A stretch of DNA of 64,000 nt from Pirellulales bacterium (GTDB taxonomy: Bacteria > Planctomycetota > Planctomycetia > Pirellulales > JACPPG01). Location of the stretch: positions 20,280-84,279 of the forward strand of contig DASXEJ010000227.1 of assembly GCA_036490175.1 (NCBI GenBank), in the 5' to 3' direction. The notes below the pieces were generated by a model, which saw nothing but the letters and a program-made list of their open reading frames with translations, was not told the origin of the DNA and searched no databases. The position numbers and the translations under genes were made by a program. Positions 36,145-44,909 of this stretch are shown here, in pieces (the stretch's first letter is position 1; each line of letters opens with the position of its first letter).

Positions 36145-36999
36145 TCACTCGCCCAATACCTGGCGGAGGCGGTCCAACTCGTCGCTATTGGTCTGCGAGC
36201 GGCTGGCCAGATCGGCAAGGTCTGAACGCAGTTGGGCGACACTCGAGCGCAACTCGTCGACTTCACGACGAAGTGCAGCAAGCTCGGTATCGCCAGCCGA
36301 CGATCGGTGTCCGACGGTCGCTGCCGCGACAGCGGCATGACCCTGCGCTACCTGGGACGATTCACTGCGCGGCGTGGGAGCTGCTATGCTCCGCGGTGAC
36401 GCCCCCTCGGCATGCGCAGGCTCGCCGGGCGGTGGTCCCGAGTGATCGCCAATTTGGCGACGGACTTTGTCCATCTCTTCGGGCAAATAGAGCGCGTGGC
36501 TGACGATCTGGCCGCGCCCGTCGGGCGTCAGGCTTTGAACCAACCCCTTGGACCTTAGCGAATCCATGATCCCGCGCAGGGCCGACAGGTCGGGGATGGG
36601 ATCCATGCGTGCCGCCCTGCCGCGGAGCTCGCCCTCGGTCTGCGCACCGCGTAGCAGCAACTCGGCCATCACTGCCAACTCGACCTTGTCCACGCCCAGC
36701 CATTCGTAAAGGTAATGCCGGTACTTGCCCACGCGGCCGCTCCCCTGCACGGCGGCGACCGCGCCGAGAGCCCGCAACCGGTCGAGCGACATTTCGACCT
36801 GATCAGACTCATATTGCGTGAGCGGATGACGGTTGTTCTTCTGATTGCAACCCGTCACCAACCCGTTAAGGGAAAGAGGGTAGGTGTCGGGAGTGGTTTT
36901 GGCCTTCTCAGCCAACACGCCCAAGACACGGCGATCGATGGCGGCAATCGGCTGCCAGCGCGGCGCCGTGGATGCGGAATCGGTGTTGGTGCTCGACAT
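36145..36999 (-). CDS. YceH-like protein (DUF480, UPF0502)
   Basis: The 284-residue protein contains the DUF480 winged-helix pair, with LDRRVLGVLAEKAKTTPDTY-like text (IAAIDRRVLGVLAEKAKTTP) followed by YPLSLNGLVTGCNQKNNRHP, the family signature, and a second module with ELAVMAELLLRGAQTEGELR. The C-terminus is a coiled coil (ELAALRREVDELRSSVAQLR). The function of YceH proteins is unknown. The ATG at 36999 with AAGGA 8 nt upstream is selected; an open frame extends to 37185 but is Arg-rich. It ends about 90 bp before nadE on the same strand. Confidence 0.92.
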   Translation of the reverse strand: MSSTNTDSASTAPRWQPIAAIDRRVLGVLAEKAKTTPDTYPLSLNGLVTGCNQKNNRHPLTQYESDQVEMSLDRLRALGAVAAVQGSGRVGKYRHYLYEWLGVDKVELAVMAELLLRGAQTEGELRGRAARMDPIPDLSALRGIMDSLRSKGLVQSLTPDGRGQIVSHALYLPEEMDKVRRQIGDHSGPPPGEPAHAEGASPRSIAAPTPRSESSQVAQGHAAVAAATVGHRSSAGDTELAALRREVDELRSSVAQLRSDLADLASRSQTNSDELDRLRQVLGE

Positions 37000-37224
37000 G
37001 TTGCTGGTCCTTGGCAGGCGGCCGGCGGCAGGATTCAAGCGTTGCGCCGGCGGGCACTCTTTATGCCATGCCTCGCGACGAGCGTCCAGAGATCGTCGGC
37101 CGTCTCGATTCCGCGCAGCAGACCCTTTCGGCAGGCGTGTCGGGCGAGTAAGTTCTGGACTGGATTTGTCTTGACGATGAGCCACTCTCCGTCACCCGCG
37201 TAGCGCCCTCAAAAGGAATCCATC

Positions 37225-37671
37225 ATGAAAAAAACTGTTGCGGTCCTTTCCGTCCTGTCGGTGTTGGTCTGCTTGAGCTATGCGTGGGGTGCGGCCGTCG
37301 CGGCGAATTCCGCCGGCAAGAACTCTACGCTGTTGTCACACAGCGTATACTTCGCGCTGAAGGAGCCATCCGATGACGCGCGCCAGCAGCTAGTGGCCGC
37401 TTGCAAAGAGCACCTGTCGCAGCATCCGGGCCTTGTCTTTTTCTCGGCCGGCACGTTGTGCGACGAGATCAAGAGCGGCTTGAACGACCGCGAATTCGAC
37501 GTTGTCGCCTTGATGGTCTTCAGTGACCACGCGGCCTTCCATGCATATGCCGACTCGGCCTCGCATAAAAAGTTCGTCGCAGAGAATCTCACCAAGTTCA
37601 AAGGCGTGCGGGTTTTCGACGCCGATGTCGAGCGCGTGGCCGTACCAGACGACGCCAAGGCTGCCAAGTAG
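37225..37671 (+). CDS. Secreted stress-responsive A/B barrel (Dabb) protein
   Basis: The 148-residue protein has a signal peptide (TVAVLSVLSVLVCLSYAWGA) and one Dabb domain, with the pattern SHSVYFALKEPSDDARQQLV, FFSAGTLCDEIKSGLNDREF and DVVALMVFSDHAAFHAYADS. Dabb domains are ferredoxin-like barrels, usually dimeric, seen in stress-induced proteins and a few cyclases; no catalytic residues are evident. The start ATG at 37225 has a strong AAAAGGA ribosome binding site. It is divergent from the YceH-like gene and convergent with the glycosyltransferase fusion. Confidence 0.87.
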   Translation: MKKTVAVLSVLSVLVCLSYAWGAAVAANSAGKNSTLLSHSVYFALKEPSDDARQQLVAACKEHLSQHPGLVFFSAGTLCDEIKSGLNDREFDVVALMVFSDHAAFHAYADSASHKKFVAENLTKFKGVRVFDADVERVAVPDDAKAAK

Positions 37672-37701
37672 TCGCCCTCGGCTGAAAAATGTGCGGCGAC
37701 A

Positions 37702-40164
37702 TCAACGGCGGGGCTTGTCCTTCGCGCCGGCGGACAATTCTGTTTGACCGTTCGCCACGGACGAAACGGACAGAAAGAGCTTGCCGCGCGAAAACTCCCG
37801 TTCGTTAATCGACACTTCCTCGGCGAGTTGCTCCCGCAGCGTGGGGACATAGTCCTCTTGCGACAGGATCAGCACGCGCGGATGAGCGCGCAGATAGGCC
37901 GTGATCTCATCGACTTGCTCGATGTTGAACAGGCGGATTTCGGTATCGCGGTTGTAGAACATCAGGCTGTCTTCGTACCGCCCATAACAAATGATCGGCG
38001 TCTTGCCATTGTTTCCCTCGCCGCGAAACTGCGCGACCTGCGCCGCCAGCGAACGCTTGGTAGCGATCGTCGGATAAATATCCACAAAGCCGACGACCAT
38101 TAATGCCAACGGCACAGCCGCCGCAAACCACCAACGTGCCGGATTGTTGGCGAAGGATCTGCGCGAAACATACCAATACAGCACGATGGACCCTACCACT
38201 AAAAGGGAGCATTCGATCCATTGGTTGGATTCTCCCCCGTCGACGATGAAATCGGCTACTCCCAGGATCACGCCGCCGATCAACGCCAGGCGCGTGCCGT
38301 GAAAGGGGACCCAGCGACGCATGCGCGTCATGAACGTGTCATTGATTGGTGTCGCTATTGCCAAGTCCAGCATGGCTCCCAGCAAGAGACCCAATGGTGG
38401 CAGGGCAGGCAGGATATACGGCGGCAGCTTGCCCGTGGACAGTGAAAAGAACCCGATGATCCACACCGCAGACAGCAGCAAGTAACCCTGAGAGCGCGTG
38501 CGGCAGTTCAACAAGGCCGGCGTGCGACGAAACAGGTAGCCGGCCAAGATCGGCAGCAGCAGTGACGCCGGAAACATGCCGATCGCCAGCACCATGCCAT
38601 AGAACCACCACGGTTCGACGTGAACCAGGTTGGTCGTATAGCGCATGACGTGATGTTCCCAGAAGAAATACCTGAGAAAACCAGGCTGGCGAATGGCAAC
38701 CGCAATGAACCAGGGCAAGGCAATCGCGGCGATCCCGGCGCCGAACCACGCCCAATCTCGTAGACGCACCTTGGCCCCCTCGCGCGTCAACCAGCGCGAA
38801 GCAACAAGCGGAGGCAGGGTCAGCACCAGGGTGACAGGTCCTTTGGTCATCACGCCCAGTCCGCAGGCGAGCGAGGCAAATAGCCACCAGCCGGCGTGCA
38901 AACGCGGACCTCGGGTAGCCAAATACAGGCTCAGCATGGTGGCCGTCGTAAAGAGGGCCAGCAGCCCGTCCATGATCAGAAACCGGCTCGACAGTGCAAA
39001 GCCGAACGATAGCAGCAGCATCAAGGCGCCCAGCAAGGCACCCCGTTCCCCAACCAAACGTCGCCCCATCCAGAACGTTGCCAGTATCGTGCCCAGCCCG
39101 GCCAATGCCGTGACCATGCGGGCCGCGTAGTCATGGACACCCAGAATGTGATAACTGGTCAATGTCAGCCAATACAATAACGGCGGTTTGTCCAGGTAGT
39201 GCGTCCCTTCGCGGGTGGGGATCAGCCAGTCGCCCGAATCGAGCATTCCTGTGGCTATCAGTGCGTAACGGGCTTCGTCCGGTTCGATCAGTGGAAACGT
39301 CAACCGCGCGAACAGGAAGAACACCGCCACGACCATCAACAAGGCTACATGCCAGGGGCACACTGTCGAGTTCGCGTCGTTGGGCCCTGTGTCCGCGGTC
39401 GGAAACATGATCGTGTTCCACCACGAAGCGGCCAACTCTCCCAACAAGGCAAGCGCTTGCCGCGGCGCAATAGGCGGCGCGCCAGCGGCACGTTTCCGGT
39501 CCGCAACGTCGATTTCGACCACCGCCAAGCCCTGCCGGCGCGCTTTGGACAGCAACTCGGCGTTGATGAACAGCGTGTCTGATTGTGGGGCGAGTTGCTC
39601 GAGCACTTCCCGGCGAAATAATTTGAGCGCGCCATTGCAGTCGCGCACATTGGTCCCCAGCAGAAGATCCGCCAACATGCTGTAGGCCTTGGACGCCGTG
39701 CGGCGAAGCCAATTGTCTTGGCGATCGATGCGGTAACCGCAGATTACGTCGCAGCGGGGAGCCAGCTGGGCCAGCCAGTTGACGTCTTCGGGGGCCAATT
39801 GCGTATCGGCCGCAACGATCCCGACGTAACTTTTTGTGGCCGCACTCAGCCCTGTCCGCAGGGCTTCGCCATAGCCCAGCGGGCGTGACGCGTGCAGGAT
39901 GCGAAGCGTCGCGGGCTTTGCAGCGGCCAGCCTGGCCAGCTCGGCGTCTTGTTGATGGCCATCGCCCACCAGCAGGATTTCGTAATCCGTTGTCAGCCGA
40001 GCCAGAGCTTCCTCGGTCGATTGCACGAGCGCAGCGACGCTCTGTTCGGCACGGGCCACTGGTAGTACCAGCGAGATGCTGATGCCCGGCGCGGTGCCGC
40101 TAGTCGGCCCTCCGGCTGTCACTGAATCCGTGGCTTGTGTCCGCTTCAATCCCGACGCCTCCAT
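37702..40164 (-). CDS. Fusion of a GT2 glycosyltransferase and an ArnT-like GT83 membrane transferase
   Basis: The 820-residue protein combines two normally separate proteins. Residues ~25-265 are a GT-A type GT2 transferase related to dolichol-phosphate mannosyltransferase (ISLVLPVARAEQSVAALVQS, TDYEILLVGDGHQQDAEL, SRPLGYGEALRTGLSAATKS), although the GT2 D-x-D-like metal site reads AADTQLAPED. Residues ~285-800 are ArnT/PMT-like, with LIEPDEARYALIATGMLDSG, DWLIPTREGTHYLDKPPLLY and about 10 membrane spans. GT2 would charge a polyprenyl-phosphate sugar and the GT83 part would use it on lipid A or another acceptor. ATG 40164 follows GAGGAA. Confidence 0.88.
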   Translation of the reverse strand: MEASGLKRTQATDSVTAGGPTSGTAPGISISLVLPVARAEQSVAALVQSTEEALARLTTDYEILLVGDGHQQDAELARLAAAKPATLRILHASRPLGYGEALRTGLSAATKSYVGIVAADTQLAPEDVNWLAQLAPRCDVICGYRIDRQDNWLRRTASKAYSMLADLLLGTNVRDCNGALKLFRREVLEQLAPQSDTLFINAELLSKARRQGLAVVEIDVADRKRAAGAPPIAPRQALALLGELAASWWNTIMFPTADTGPNDANSTVCPWHVALLMVVAVFFLFARLTFPLIEPDEARYALIATGMLDSGDWLIPTREGTHYLDKPPLLYWLTLTSYHILGVHDYAARMVTALAGLGTILATFWMGRRLVGERGALLGALMLLLSFGFALSSRFLIMDGLLALFTTATMLSLYLATRGPRLHAGWWLFASLACGLGVMTKGPVTLVLTLPPLVASRWLTREGAKVRLRDWAWFGAGIAAIALPWFIAVAIRQPGFLRYFFWEHHVMRYTTNLVHVEPWWFYGMVLAIGMFPASLLLPILAGYLFRRTPALLNCRTRSQGYLLLSAVWIIGFFSLSTGKLPPYILPALPPLGLLLGAMLDLAIATPINDTFMTRMRRWVPFHGTRLALIGGVILGVADFIVDGGESNQWIECSLLVVGSIVLYWYVSRRSFANNPARWWFAAAVPLALMVVGFVDIYPTIATKRSLAAQVAQFRGEGNNGKTPIICYGRYEDSLMFYNRDTEIRLFNIEQVDEITAYLRAHPRVLILSQEDYVPTLREQLAEEVSINEREFSRGKLFLSVSSVANGQTELSAGAKDKPRR

Positions 40165-40640
40165 GCGTTCCTCGGTTGAATGGCTTATTAGACAATGAAT
40201 GGCGTGGTCGTGTTCCGCGCGACCAGCCTGATGCCGCATGTCAAATTCGCCGGTGGCACGAGAGATTAATAACCCATTGCACTCCCCTGCGAAGGGGAGA
40301 GCCAAAGGCAAGCACAAGGAAAAATGGCCGCGGTCCTTTTGTTCCGCCGAGCGAAATGGCTGCTAGCATCTGGCACGATGACTCAGCCGCGAATATCAAT
40401 AAGTCGAGACCGCAAATGACAACATTGTCATACCACGCATCGGCGCATCGCGCGGCGCGAGTGGCGGTGTATAGGTGAGGTTCGCCGTTAGTGTCAATAG
40501 ATGCGCGACGCGCGGCCCCTGCCCGGGTTTGTCCACATTTCGCACTTGGCGACCACGCCGGTTGGCCGCTGCCGACTTAGGATTTTTCGACGAGCCATGC
40601 TGCCCTTGACCATATGTTGGCTTGTCGCGAGACTCCCGCG
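40165..40640. other. Divergent intergenic region with an inverted repeat and a hairpin
   Basis: The 476 bp separate the glycosyltransferase fusion from the LptF/LptG-type gene. No coding frame is supported. A hairpin with a 6-bp GC stem (CTCCCC 40282-40287, GGGGAG 40294-40299, loop TGCGAA) and a perfect 16-bp inverted repeat at 40416-40431 are present. Both are described separately or in the findings. Confidence 0.45.
40416..40431. promoter_or_regulatory. Perfect inverted repeat, candidate operator
   Basis: The sequence ATGACAACATTGTCAT is a 7+2+7 inverted repeat without mismatch, in the gap between two divergent envelope genes, 210 bp from the LptF-like start and 250 bp from the glycosyltransferase start. 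The TTGTCA half-site could also act as a -35 element. No T-run follows, so it is not a terminator. Confidence 0.4.
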
Positions 40641-41825
40641 ATGCGATTGCTGCCACGCTACGTATTGATCGAATTCGTCAAGGTCTTCCTGGTGACCGTC
40701 ACCACATTGACAACGATCATGATGCTAGCAGGCGTGGCCAAGGAGGCCGTCGACCAGGGCCTAGGGCTGATCCATGTCCTGCAAATGCTGCCATTTATTC
40801 TTCCCAATGCGCTATTGTTTGCGCTGCCGGGCAGCATGCTGTTTGCCACTTCGATCGTTTACGGTCGCATGTCGGGATCGAACGAGATCGTGGCGATTAA
40901 ATCTCTCGGCATCAACCCCATGACGGTCCTGTGGCCTGCCCTGGTGTTCGCCTTTTTGATGAGCCTGGTCTGCGTGTGGCTGAATGACGTGGCCGTTTCC
41001 TGGGGCTTTAACAACGTGCAGCGGGTCGCCATCGAAGCCATCGATGACATCGCTTACGGCATGTTAGAGCGGCAGAAGTCGTTTAACTCGAATCGATTTT
41101 CCATCAACGTGCAACGGGTCAACGGGCGGCAGCTGGTTAAGCCCGTGGTCACGTTCGCCGCCACGGGCGAGAATCCTCCGCTGACGATCACGGCCCAGGA
41201 AGCGGAACTGCACAAGGATACGCAGCGCAACATCCTGGCCATCGTCTTTCGGCAAGGCATCCTGCACGCGGCCAAGCAGAACAGTTACCACTTCGACACC
41301 GAGGAACGCGAGATCCCACTGCACGATGCCAGCGGCAAGCAGGAAACCAAGCACCACCCGGCTCACGTCGCCATGAAAGACGTTCCTGCCGAGATTCGTT
41401 GGCAGCAAGGGATCATCAATCAGACCCGGCAGGACATGTCGGCACGCGCGGCCTATCTGTTGGCCACCGGCGACTTCGCGGCGCTCGCGAATCCGCACTG
41501 GGAGGAAGAGCGGAAGAACCTGGAGTTCCTCGAAGGACAGTTGTCCCGGTTCTATACCGAGCCGCCGCGACGTTGGGCCAACGGCTTCAGCTGCCTGTTC
41601 TTCGTACTTATCGGTGCACCGATGGCGATTCGCCTGCGCAACTCGGACATCTTCACCAGCTTCTTCGCCTGCTTCCTGCCGATCCTGGTGGTGTACTATC
41701 CGTTGCTGATCTACGGCGTAGACGCGGCCAAGGACGGCGTATTGCCCCCGTCGAGCGTATGGCTAGGCAACGTCATTCTGGCGTTGTGGGGCATCTGGCT
41801 GATGCGCAGGGTCGTCCGGTTCTAG
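40641..41825 (+). CDS. LptF/LptG-family permease (YjgP/YjgQ)
   Basis: The 394-residue protein is a membrane subunit of the lipopolysaccharide export ABC transporter. It has the family N-terminus LPRYVLIEFVKVFLVTVTTL, about six membrane spans in two groups (LQMLPFILPNALLFALPGSM; ANGFSCLFFVLIGAPMAIRL near the C-terminus) and a periplasmic beta-jellyroll between them. In the usual system LptF and LptG form a heterodimer with LptB; here only one permease is visible. The ATG at 40641 follows weak upstream purines. With the LpxL-type acyltransferase it argues for LPS-type lipids in this organism. Confidence 0.92.
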   Translation: MRLLPRYVLIEFVKVFLVTVTTLTTIMMLAGVAKEAVDQGLGLIHVLQMLPFILPNALLFALPGSMLFATSIVYGRMSGSNEIVAIKSLGINPMTVLWPALVFAFLMSLVCVWLNDVAVSWGFNNVQRVAIEAIDDIAYGMLERQKSFNSNRFSINVQRVNGRQLVKPVVTFAATGENPPLTITAQEAELHKDTQRNILAIVFRQGILHAAKQNSYHFDTEEREIPLHDASGKQETKHHPAHVAMKDVPAEIRWQQGIINQTRQDMSARAAYLLATGDFAALANPHWEEERKNLEFLEGQLSRFYTEPPRRWANGFSCLFFVLIGAPMAIRLRNSDIFTSFFACFLPILVVYYPLLIYGVDAAKDGVLPPSSVWLGNVILALWGIWLMRRVVRF

Positions 41826-41850
41826 CAGAACGTACCGGAAAGATTAGCAA

Positions 41851-42060
41851 TTAGCTCAGGCGACGCGCCGCACGCTCGCGCCGCGAGGCATTCGGGGCGG
41901 CCAGGTGAATCCAGCGGGCGACCAACTGCTCTAGCGCGCCGTCCATCCAGTCACCGAATACGACGAGCGCTTGTTCCTCCGCGGCCGTCAGTTGAGCGAC
42001 TTCGGCCTCGACCGCGGTCGAGAGATATCCGTGATTGAAATCGGTCTTCGGCTTACGCAT
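41851..42060 (-). CDS. Small conserved-looking protein, function unknown
   Basis: The 69-residue protein reads MRKPKTDFNHGYLSTAVEAE at its start and continues with an amphipathic helical segment (EQALVVFGDWMDGALEQLVA) and a basic end (NASRRERAARRLS). The ATG at 42060 has a strong GGGGGGAGGGACGGGCC purine-rich region directly upstream. The frame is also open further back to 42357 but that part is Arg/Pro-rich and lacks a start with a ribosome binding site. No known domain is recognisable. It is convergent with the LptF/LptG gene. Confidence 0.6.
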   Translation of the reverse strand: MRKPKTDFNHGYLSTAVEAEVAQLTAAEEQALVVFGDWMDGALEQLVARWIHLAAPNASRRERAARRLS

Positions 42061-42413
42061 GGCCCGTCCCTCCCCCCGAATGCGGCTGATCTTGGCGACC
42101 CGTGGCCCATATTTCCGTGTGCCCTGGCCCGGTGAGGAATGGTCGAAATATCCGACCGTCTCTCCTCCCCTACTACGAAAGACAAGCGCAATCCGTTCTG
42201 GTTCGCTACAGGTCGAAGCGGAAAAATCGGCCAGAAGCGGCGCTGGGGTAAAAAAAGCCGAGAGCCCAAACCGTCTTGCTGTTCGGGGAAGCAAAGCCGG
42301 CCGGGCTCTCGTCTCGACACTTTCACAAAAACCAGGGGGCGATCGGCCTTGCGGCAAAAAGGGAGGGGCGTTTGCCGCACTCCCTCAAGCCAACCGCGGC
42401 GGTCATTTCACGG
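42061..42413. other. Gap between the small protein and EF-hand genes, holding a terminator
   Basis: The 353 bp hold the intrinsic terminator listed below and the upstream region of the small gene. No other frame is supported. Confidence 0.5.
42250..42311 (-). terminator. Intrinsic terminator with a long structured loop
   Basis: A perfect 9-bp stem is formed by CGAGAGCCC at 42259-42267 and GGGCTCTCG at 42303-42311, with a 35-nt loop that itself contains a small stem (TTGCT/AGCAA on the minus strand). On the minus strand the stem is followed by GC and seven T (A-run 42250-42256). It lies ~105-165 bp beyond the stop of the EF-hand gene and would end its transcript and insulate the small gene. 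Confidence 0.6.
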
Positions 42414-43481
42414 TTATTCCGCCTTGCCGGCGCCTCCCCGAAAACGCTCCAACCCGGTTGCCAATTCGTTTTGATCGATTGTTCCATCACCGTTGGCATC
42501 GAGGCGACTGAATCCCCGCCGAAAGCGTTCCGGCAGCTCGTCTTCGCTCAACTTGCCATCTCGGTTCTTATCGCCAGCCAATAGCCGTTGCCACAACTTG
42601 CCGGCATTCGGGCCAGCGGCGGCCGCCACGGGCAGCTGCGGTTGCGCCCGCTGCAGCTCGGCGAGGGTGATCGAGCCATCGCCATCTTTGTCGAGCGCGG
42701 CCAGCGAATCCGCGGCCTTGCTGATCTCTTCGGCAGAAAGCTTTCCATCCCCGTCCTTATCGAGTGTTTGAAAGACGACCGCGGCACCCTGATCATTGCT
42801 CCCGGCGCCCAACGCTTTGCCTGCCGCGCCTAGAGCCTTGCCTTTTGGCGCCATTGCCAGCGCATTGCCTTTGGCGACAGCTGCGGCGGCCGATCCTTCG
42901 ACCGTGTCCGTCGCGGCAGAGAGTTTTGCCAAGCGCGCACCTACCAGGTCGCGGACCTTGTCGAATTCGCCGCGCGAGAGCGCTCCGTCGCTATCGGAAT
43001 CCGCTCGCTCCAGCAATCGTGAAAAGCCCTCGCGACGCTCATCGGGAACTTCGGCCGCGGTAATCTTGCCGTCACCGTTGGCGTCCCAGCGGTTGAATAG
43101 CGCGCCCACTTCAAAGCCGTCAGTACGTCCCTCCGGTCCGCGGGAGCCATCGACTGGCTGGATGGCCAATTTGGCGAGTTGCGAACCCTTCAGCCCGGCA
43201 GAGAACTCGTCTGCGTTGAGCTTGCCGTCCTTGTCGGCATCGGCGCTGCGCACGAGCCGCTGGAGAAGTCGCTGTTTCTCTTGGGGAATCTCGTCCAGGG
43301 TGATAAACCCATCCGAGTTCGCATCAAGTCGCTGGAAGAGTGTGGCGCTCTTTTGTTCGCTAGGTTTCTCGCCCGCCGGCGGTGCATCGGCCGAGGCCCA
43401 TGCTGGCGCGGCTAGCACGGCTGCCAGCAAGGCGATACCGCGGAGCCGAGAAGGGCTTAGGAAATAGCTAATCGCGTACAT
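42414..43481 (-). CDS. Secreted protein with eight EF-hand motifs
   Basis: The 355-residue protein has a signal peptide ending ALLAAVLAAPAWASA and eight EF-hand calcium loops with the DxDxDG pattern: LDANSDGFITLDE, ADADKDGKLNADE, WDANGDGKITAAE, ADSDSDGALSRGE, LDKDGDGKLSAEE, LDKDGDGSITLAE, GDKNRDGKLSEDE and LDANGDGTIDQNE. The pairs are separated by an Ala/Lys-rich linker in the middle. EF-hand proteins are highly expanded in planctomycetes and probably bind calcium at the cell surface or in the periplasm. The ATG at 43481 begins the hydrophobic segment; the frame extends to 43541. Confidence 0.87.
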   Translation of the reverse strand: MYAISYFLSPSRLRGIALLAAVLAAPAWASADAPPAGEKPSEQKSATLFQRLDANSDGFITLDEIPQEKQRLLQRLVRSADADKDGKLNADEFSAGLKGSQLAKLAIQPVDGSRGPEGRTDGFEVGALFNRWDANGDGKITAAEVPDERREGFSRLLERADSDSDGALSRGEFDKVRDLVGARLAKLSAATDTVEGSAAAAVAKGNALAMAPKGKALGAAGKALGAGSNDQGAAVVFQTLDKDGDGKLSAEEISKAADSLAALDKDGDGSITLAELQRAQPQLPVAAAAGPNAGKLWQRLLAGDKNRDGKLSEDELPERFRRGFSRLDANGDGTIDQNELATGLERFRGGAGKAE

Positions 43482-44292
43482 GGCGTCCCAGCACAAGCTT
43501 TCGAAGAGCACCAGGGAGGTTATAAATCCCCCAGTTAGCATGAAACCATCGCCATGCCTGAAAGTTTCGCAGGCTGCGGCAAAGCCCCAAGGCCCCCGGC
43601 TATTCGGGTGACCGTAAGGCTAACAATGGTAGAACTTTGGGCGATCTTGTTTCGGACCGGCTCATCTCCTAGAATTCGCCTGATTATTTCCGTCCCGTCG
43701 ATCGAACACTCGTGACACAACCGTCGTAACAGTTAACAGAGGAACACTCCGGTAGTGCAAGTTATTGCGCTGCCGAATTCTAGCGGCGTTGCAAGGAAGC
43801 ATCGTTCTGGCCGCAATCGCGGGTCCGGCGTGATGCGCGAAATCAACAGCCGCTCTGAGATCGGCAAAGTCAGCACACGTGCCACCGCACGCTCGCTGTG
43901 ACAAAACAGGTTCATGGAGGAATGGTTCAACTGACCGCCGCACGTTGGCCGATGAGACGGGTGCAGAGAGTTTCCGTGCCCGCGAGGTCATGCCAACGTG
44001 ACAGGGAATGCGGCGCCGGCAGTAGTTTGAAATCGAACGATCAACCTTTGGCGGAGAGTGTTAGCTCAAAGAGGTTCAGTCGGCCACGACAAATCTTTCA
44101 GAGGTCCTTTCGGACCGGCCGCAGGAACAGGTGAGCTAAGCCGCGAGAGTGCTTATCGTTCAAGTCAAGCTGGCGACTTATTCCGGCTCAATACACGAAT
44201 GGCTGTGCGTTTGCTGCCCAAGTGGCCTATCGCGCGCTGTAAGGCGCCAGGCTCATTGTGCGGTGGGCGTACCCCTTGATGGGAGAAGAGAT
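43482..44292. other. Long non-coding region upstream of flgM
   Basis: The 811 bp between the EF-hand and flgM genes contains only short, unsupported frames. No tRNA-like or rRNA-like sequence, no strong hairpin with a T-run and no flagellar sigma28 promoter (TAAA-N15-GCCGATAA type) were found. The region may carry a long 5' leader or an unrecognised RNA. The last 20 bp provide the ribosome binding site GGGAGAAGAG. Confidence 0.45.
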
Positions 44293-44571
44293 ATGCAAAT
44301 CTACGGCGCTACTCACGTTCACGGTCCGCAGTCCATCAATGCCCCGCACGCGGCTCGACTCGATTCCGCCCATCAGACCATGCGGTCTGGCGGCGCGACG
44401 GACGTAGTCGACATCTCCGAGGCCGGGCGACTGCTGGAAATGTCTGCTCAGCTGCCCGATATCCGTGCGGACCGCGTTCAACAGCTCCGCGCGCAAATCG
44501 CCGAGGGCAATTACGACACAGCCGAGAAGTTGGACATGGCTGTCGAGCGATTGCTGGACGAGATTGCCTAG
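44293..44571 (+). CDS. flgM: FlgM-family anti-sigma-28 factor
   Basis: The 92-residue protein is a FlgM-like anti-sigma factor, which in other bacteria holds sigma28 (FliA) inactive until the flagellar hook is complete. The C-terminal half is typical: DVVDISEAGRLLEMSAQLPD, IRADRVQQLRAQIAEGNYDT and AEKLDMAVERLLDEIA. The N-terminal part is short and disordered. The ATG at 44293 has an excellent GGGAGAAGAG box. No other flagellar gene lies within 20 kb, so its sigma partner is elsewhere. Confidence 0.85.
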   Translation: MQIYGATHVHGPQSINAPHAARLDSAHQTMRSGGATDVVDISEAGRLLEMSAQLPDIRADRVQQLRAQIAEGNYDTAEKLDMAVERLLDEIA

Positions 44572-44909
44572 TAGCCGAACTCCGGCTTTCACAATAAACG
44601 AAGATTGACCAGTGGCTGTCGGCCTGCGGCGCGTCGCAGGACGGCGGCCACCTTCGTTTGCTGAGAAGGGCAACTTGCGAATGCACCTTCGATTTCAAGG
44701 CCGGGCAAGGCGAAGTTTTTTGCGTCGCCTACGCCGGGAACCGCGGTGACCGCACGTCGGGCGTGCGGGGGCCCGGTTGTTTCGCCCGGCCCGTAGTCTA
44801 GAATTGGGTTACCCCGATTACCGCTGGGCTGCTGGGGGCCTGGCGGGCGTGCCAGTTGGCCTGCGGGGCGAGACTAAGTGCCCATGAGTTGCCGACGGAA
44901 GCCTTTTTC
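44572..44909. other. Gap between flgM and the Fur-family gene
   Basis: The 338 bp contain a possible weak terminator for flgM, a CTTCG/CGAAG stem ending in TTTTTT at 44687-44721, and a GC-rich hairpin (CGCACG/CGTGCG) further on. Neither is convincing alone. The translated frames are not gene-like. The Fur promoter may be within the TCTAGAATTGGG region near 44.8 kb. Confidence 0.35.

Noticed and set aside
27880..43551. A 15-nt string GTTAGCATGAAACCA present in two intergenic regions (near 27.88 and 43.53 kb)
   Set aside because: One or two such matches are expected by chance in 64 kb, and neither copy has symmetry or a consistent distance to a gene.
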